Source: LZORAL124-50-18 sp051208045
GTDB lineage: Bacteria; Pseudomonadota; Gammaproteobacteria; Pseudomonadales; Oleiphilaceae
DNA: 64,000 bases
Direction: 5' to 3'
Assembly: GCA_051208045.1 (NCBI GenBank)
Contig: JBPJFY010000014.1
Coordinates: 1 to 64,000, forward strand
Position 1 is the first letter of the stretch, and the number at the start of each line of letters is the position of its first letter. A program made the position numbers and the translations under genes. Shown piece by piece: positions 60,717 through 64,000 of this stretch. Below the pieces are notes generated by a model that did no database searches, had not been told where the DNA came from, and was given only the letters and a program-made list of their open reading frames with translations.

Positions 60717-63188
60717 ATGCGTTATTTTGTGAGCTTTTCGAGATTTTTGGGATGGTGTTTCCTTTTAGGTATTTTTGGTGGCGGAATCATTGCATCCAGT
60801 ATCTATCTTTATTTGGCCCCACAGCTTCCAGAGGTGGAGCAGCTGCGTCATACACAGCTGCAGGTCCCACTGCGAATCTACTCAAGCGATCACAAGCTCA
60901 TCGCTGAGTTTGGTGAAAAACGCCGCATCCCTGTCAATATAGAAGAGGTCCCGGAACTCTTCAAAAAGGCATTCATTGCTGCGGAGGACAACCGGTTTTA
61001 CTCGCACCAAGGCGTGGATATCAAAGGATTACTGCGAGCCTCATTCCAACTCGCCACCACCGGTCGCATCCAATCCGGCGGAAGTACCATTACGATGCAG
61101 GTGGCAAAAAACTTCTTTCTCAGCCGGGAAAAAACGTTCACCCGAAAGTTCAGTGAAATACTACTCGCGCTACAGATCGAACAAGAGCTGAAAAAAGACG
61201 AAATACTGGAGCTCTATTTCAATAAAATTTACCTCGGCAATCGCGCTTATGGCATCGGAGCGGCGGCGCAAGTGTACTACGGCCTTCCCTTTAACCAGCT
61301 TTCTCTGGCCCAGATGGCCATGATTGCCGGCCTACCCAAAGCGCCATCAAAATACAATCCGCTCGCGGACGCTGAACGTTCTCTGGTTCGGAGAGACTGG
61401 ATTTTGATGCGTATGCATGAACTGGGCTTTATCAGCGTAAGTGATTACGAGGAAGCAAAAAGCGCTCCGATTACTGCCAGCTATCACGGCGCAGAAATCG
61501 AGCTTGAAGCCCCCTATCTCGCCGAAATGGCAAGAAAGTATATGCTGGACAGTTACGGGGAGTCCGCCTACGAAAACGGCTATCAAGTGTACCTGACGGT
61601 GGAGAGCAAGCTTCAGCGCCAGGCAAATCTGGCAACAGTCGAGGGACTGGAATCGTATGACCGCAGACACGGGTACCGAGGCCCATTGGCACAGATGGAC
61701 GAAGCCGAACGCTCAAACCCTGATCACATATTGCAGAGATTGCGAAGCATAACCACTTATAATGATTTGATTCCTGCCGCAGTGACTGCAGCCACCGACA
61801 TGGATGCAAACCTGCTGCTTTCCTCGGGTCAGAGCGGTCGACTTGTTTTAGAAAACCTTCAGTGGGCCCGCCAGTATATTAATGTCAATCAAAAAGGCGA
61901 AAAAATAGAAAAAGTGTCAGATGTGCTTCAACCGGGAGACATCATTCTTGTTCGTGCGTACACCGAATCCAATGAAAAAGATGAGCAGGATACACCTCTC
62001 ATGTATTCACTTGCGCAGCTGCCTACAGTACAGGGCAGCCTGATCTCTCTTAACCCACAAGATGGCGCAATTACTGCACTGACAGGTGGCTACAGTTTTT
62101 ACCAAAGCAAATATAATCGTGCGCTGCAGGCAAAAAGGCAACCAGGCTCCAACTTTAAACCGTTCATTTATCTGGCTGCCCTGGAAGAGGGCGAAACCGC
62201 CGCCAGCCTGATTAATGATGCACCCATTGTTTACGATGACACAAAGCTCGAATCCGCGTGGCGCCCTGAAAATTCAAGCGGTAAATTTTTTGGACCCACG
62301 CGCTTGAGAGAAGCGCTCTATAAGTCCCGAAATCTGGTGTCGATCCGCCTGCTCAAGCGAACTGGCATCAAGAAAACCTTGAACTATGTCGAGCGCTTTG
62401 GATTCGACACGTCATCTCTCCCTCAGGATCTTTCACTCGCACTGGGCAGCGCAGGAATCCCCCCCATGGATATTGCGCGCGGATACGCAATGATCGCCAA
62501 TGGAGGGTTTTCGGTTTCACCCTACTTCATCAGCAAAATTGAAGACAGCGATAACAAACTTGTGTACGAAGCCTCGCCGGATCAAGTGTGCCCGGCATGC
62601 GAACAGCTTACTCACTCCTCTCCGGAAATATCCCTGCCGCCCCACATTGCCCGGTATGGAGCACTAGGAAACCGACCTTTCAGTATCGCCAAACGCATTG
62701 CAGACGAACGGAGCATCTACATCATGCACTCCATATTAAAGGACGTAATTACCAGTGGCACCGGCAGAAAAGCCAGAGTTTTGGGGAGATCGGACGTTGC
62801 AGGTAAAACCGGAACAACCAACGACCAGAAAGATGCCTGGTTTTCCGGCTTTGCCGGCGGACTTGTAACGACAGTATGGGTCGGATTTGACCAGCCGGAG
62901 ACGCTTGGAAGACGGGAGTACGGTGCCGCTGCAGCGCTACCCATCTGGATTGACTACATGCGTACAGCGATGGAAAACCGACCACTGCAACACATGAAAC
63001 AGCCTCCGGGAATGGTCACTGCGAAAATCAACCGGGACACCGGATTGCGCACAAGCGCGAATGATCCGGATGCCATTTTCGAAATTTTCCGCACCGAACA
63101 CGTTCCCGAAATCAAAGCTTCCCTAACCACACCTGCTGCAGAGGAAGTCTATACGCCCACAGAGACTCGCGCAGAAGATATTTTCTGA
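60717..63188 (+). CDS. mrcA: Penicillin-binding protein 1A (bifunctional glycosyltransferase/transpeptidase)
   Basis: Inner-membrane enzyme that polymerises and cross-links peptidoglycan. It is also called PonA. Signal anchor helix at about 10-33. Glycosyltransferase GT51 domain with the catalytic Glu in AAEDNRFYSHQGVDI, then GGSTITMQVAKNFFLSREKT and the lipid-binding loop KIYLGNRAYGIGAAAQVYYG. An OB-like domain (about 300-420) is followed by the transpeptidase, with the active Ser in RQPGSNFKPFIY, the SRN motif in YKSRNLVSIR, and KTGTTNDQKDAWF near the C-terminus. Length is 823 residues. The ATG has AGGAAAAAG upstream. Confidence 0.96.
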   Translation: MRYFVSFSRFLGWCFLLGIFGGGIIASSIYLYLAPQLPEVEQLRHTQLQVPLRIYSSDHKLIAEFGEKRRIPVNIEEVPELFKKAFIAAEDNRFYSHQGVDIKGLLRASFQLATTGRIQSGGSTITMQVAKNFFLSREKTFTRKFSEILLALQIEQELKKDEILELYFNKIYLGNRAYGIGAAAQVYYGLPFNQLSLAQMAMIAGLPKAPSKYNPLADAERSLVRRDWILMRMHELGFISVSDYEEAKSAPITASYHGAEIELEAPYLAEMARKYMLDSYGESAYENGYQVYLTVESKLQRQANLATVEGLESYDRRHGYRGPLAQMDEAERSNPDHILQRLRSITTYNDLIPAAVTAATDMDANLLLSSGQSGRLVLENLQWARQYINVNQKGEKIEKVSDVLQPGDIILVRAYTESNEKDEQDTPLMYSLAQLPTVQGSLISLNPQDGAITALTGGYSFYQSKYNRALQAKRQPGSNFKPFIYLAALEEGETAASLINDAPIVYDDTKLESAWRPENSSGKFFGPTRLREALYKSRNLVSIRLLKRTGIKKTLNYVERFGFDTSSLPQDLSLALGSAGIPPMDIARGYAMIANGGFSVSPYFISKIEDSDNKLVYEASPDQVCPACEQLTHSSPEISLPPHIARYGALGNRPFSIAKRIADERSIYIMHSILKDVITSGTGRKARVLGRSDVAGKTGTTNDQKDAWFSGFAGGLVTTVWVGFDQPETLGRREYGAAAALPIWIDYMRTAMENRPLQHMKQPPGMVTAKINRDTGLRTSANDPDAIFEIFRTEHVPEIKASLTTPAAEEVYTPTETRAEDIF

Positions 63189-63198
63189 GTCGCACAAA

Positions 63199-63224
63199 AA
63201 AAGCCTGTCAACCGACAGGCTTTT
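63199..63224. terminator. Bidirectional Rho-independent terminator between ponA and the malic enzyme gene
   Basis: AAAAGCCTGTC (63199-63209) and GACAGGCTTTT (63214-63224) form a perfect 11-bp stem with a 4-base loop. On the minus strand it is followed by a run of seven T bases, and on the plus strand by TTTT. It lies between two converging genes. Confidence 0.9.
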
Positions 63225-63249
63225 CAGTTTCACCCAGGAGAAAGACAAC

Positions 63250-64000
63250 TTATTTGATATCTTCCAGGCTATTCAATGGATAGTGCTCCGGGTACGGCAA
63301 TTTGGCCACCCCTGAATCAACAGCTGCCTGGGCTACCGCTGCAGAAACCACTCCCAACAAACGGGGATCCATAGGCGTTGGAATAATATAGTTTGGACCA
63401 AATTCCATCTCGCGCCCGGCGTATGCGTCAATGACGCTTTGGGGCACAGACTCTTTCGCCAAGTCTTTCAGTGCATTTACTGCCGCCACCTTCATTTCTT
63501 CATTGATTTCGGTCGCTCGCACATCTAACGCACCACGGAAGATAAAGGGAAAACCTAATACATTGTTGACCTGATTTGGATAATCAGATCGACCAGTCGC
63601 CATGATGATGTCATCTCTCGCTGCGAGAGCAACTTCCGGCTTGATCTCGGGATCTGGATTTGAGCAGGCAAAAATGACCGGATTCGGAGCCATTCGCTTC
63701 AAATCGTCCACAGAGAGCAAGTCAGGACCTGACAGCCCCACAAAGACATCTGCACCATCACACGCATCAGAAAGTGTACGCTTGTCGGTATCATTCGCAA
63801 ACATCGCCTTATACTGATTGAGGTCATCACGCCCGGTGTGAATCACACCTTTACGATCAAGCATGAAAATATTTTCCGATTTCATGCCACAACTTACGAG
63901 TAGCTTCATGCAGGCAATCGCCGCCGCTCCCGCACCCAAACACACAACCTTCGCGTCTTCGATGTTTTTGCCCTGAATCTCCAGTGCGTTAATCATTCCC
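63250..64000 (-). CDS. maeB: NAD(P)-dependent malic enzyme, C-terminal part (cut by the window edge)
   Basis: Oxidative decarboxylation of malate to pyruvate. Only the C-terminal 250 or so residues are inside the window; the frame stays open at the right edge, so the start lies outside. The visible part begins in the NAD(P)-binding domain with VCLGAGAAAIACMKLL. It goes on to the conserved FACSNPDPEIKP, ATGRSDYPNQVNNVLGFP and FRGALDVRATEINEEMK. It ends with the C-terminal PYPEHYPLNSLEDIK and no phosphotransacetylase domain follows, so this is the short malic enzyme type. In Pseudomonas a malic enzyme gene lies next to ponA. The symbol rests on that. Confidence 0.88.
   Translation of the reverse strand, partial: GMINALEIQGKNIEDAKVVCLGAGAAAIACMKLLVSCGMKSENIFMLDRKGVIHTGRDDLNQYKAMFANDTDKRTLSDACDGADVFVGLSGPDLLSVDDLKRMAPNPVIFACSNPDPEIKPEVALAARDDIIMATGRSDYPNQVNNVLGFPFIFRGALDVRATEINEEMKVAAVNALKDLAKESVPQSVIDAYAGREMEFGPNYIIPTPMDPRLLGVVSAAVAQAAVDSGVAKLPYPEHYPLNSLEDIK

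Noticed and set aside
1..64000. CRISPR arrays, insertion sequences, prophage genes, toxin-antitoxin pairs and tRNA genes
   Set aside because: No repeat-spacer pattern, transposase, integrase, phage structural gene or tRNA-like cloverleaf was recognised; the whole window is core chromosome.

Overview
The window is a dense stretch of chromosome from a gammaproteobacterium with moderate G+C (by eye a little over 50%). From the left, gene order matches blocks I know from Pseudomonas: ilvBN-ilvC-pssA; clpB-pgeF-rluD-bamD-pilSR-thiO-minor pilins-ispH-fkpB-lspA-ileS-ribF-murJ-rpsT; glnE-ilvE-surface polysaccharide genes; and malic enzyme-ponA-pilMNOPQ-aroK-aroB-damX-gltBD-hemE. Short intergenic gaps, many GTG starts and a carbohydrate-binding-like module in the pilus tip protein suggest a marine or polysaccharide-associated relative of the Cellvibrio/Saccharophagus group. 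That placement is inference, since no marker gene was compared.

Layout. 1-420: tandem promoters and leader of an rRNA operon whose 16S gene lies off the left edge. 497-4755: phosphatidylserine synthase and branched-chain amino acid genes. 4756-5335: the longest stretch without a gene. 5336-8900: a small secreted DUF4124 protein, a DUF465 protein, and clpB under a heat-shock-type promoter. 8931-15890: pgeF, rluD, bamD, the PilS/PilR two-component system and thiO. 16028-24232: an isolated FimT-like pseudopilin, then a minor-pilin operon read leftward (fimU-pilV-pilW-pilX-pilY1-pilE). 24446-32681: a second DUF4124 gene, the ribF-ileS-lspA-fkpB-ispH operon, murJ and rpsT. 32806-38004: cell-envelope genes (LpxL-type acyltransferase, polysaccharide deacetylase, ELM1-family protein, O-antigen ligase-like protein) with purU among them. 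38053-51777: ilvE, glnE, a K+ channel, radA, hemE, gltD and gltB. 52013-63188: damX, aroB, aroK, pilQPONM and, divergently, ponA. The right edge cuts a malic enzyme gene.

The genes form a few coherent themes. Type IV pili are represented three times: regulation (pilSR), pilus initiation and tip (minor pilins and PilY1), and the alignment and outer-membrane complex (pilMNOPQ). Envelope building is represented by ponA, murJ, damX, bamD, lspA, pssA and the lipopolysaccharide-type genes. Nitrogen and amino acid supply is represented by ilv, glnE, gltBD and aroKB. I saw no insertion sequences, phage genes, CRISPR arrays or tRNA genes.

No wholly new system is evident. The most unusual item is PilY1 (17078-21538). 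Its von Willebrand A domain is split by a long insertion carrying what looks like a complete carbohydrate-binding beta-sandwich module. A pilus tip adhesin with a built-in sugar-binding domain would be a notable variation. Secondary points of interest are a markedly A+T-rich isolated FimT gene, an apparent inversion of the minor-pilin block, a two-TM K+ channel with a degenerate nucleotide-binding domain, and a palindrome in the clpB 5' untranslated region.
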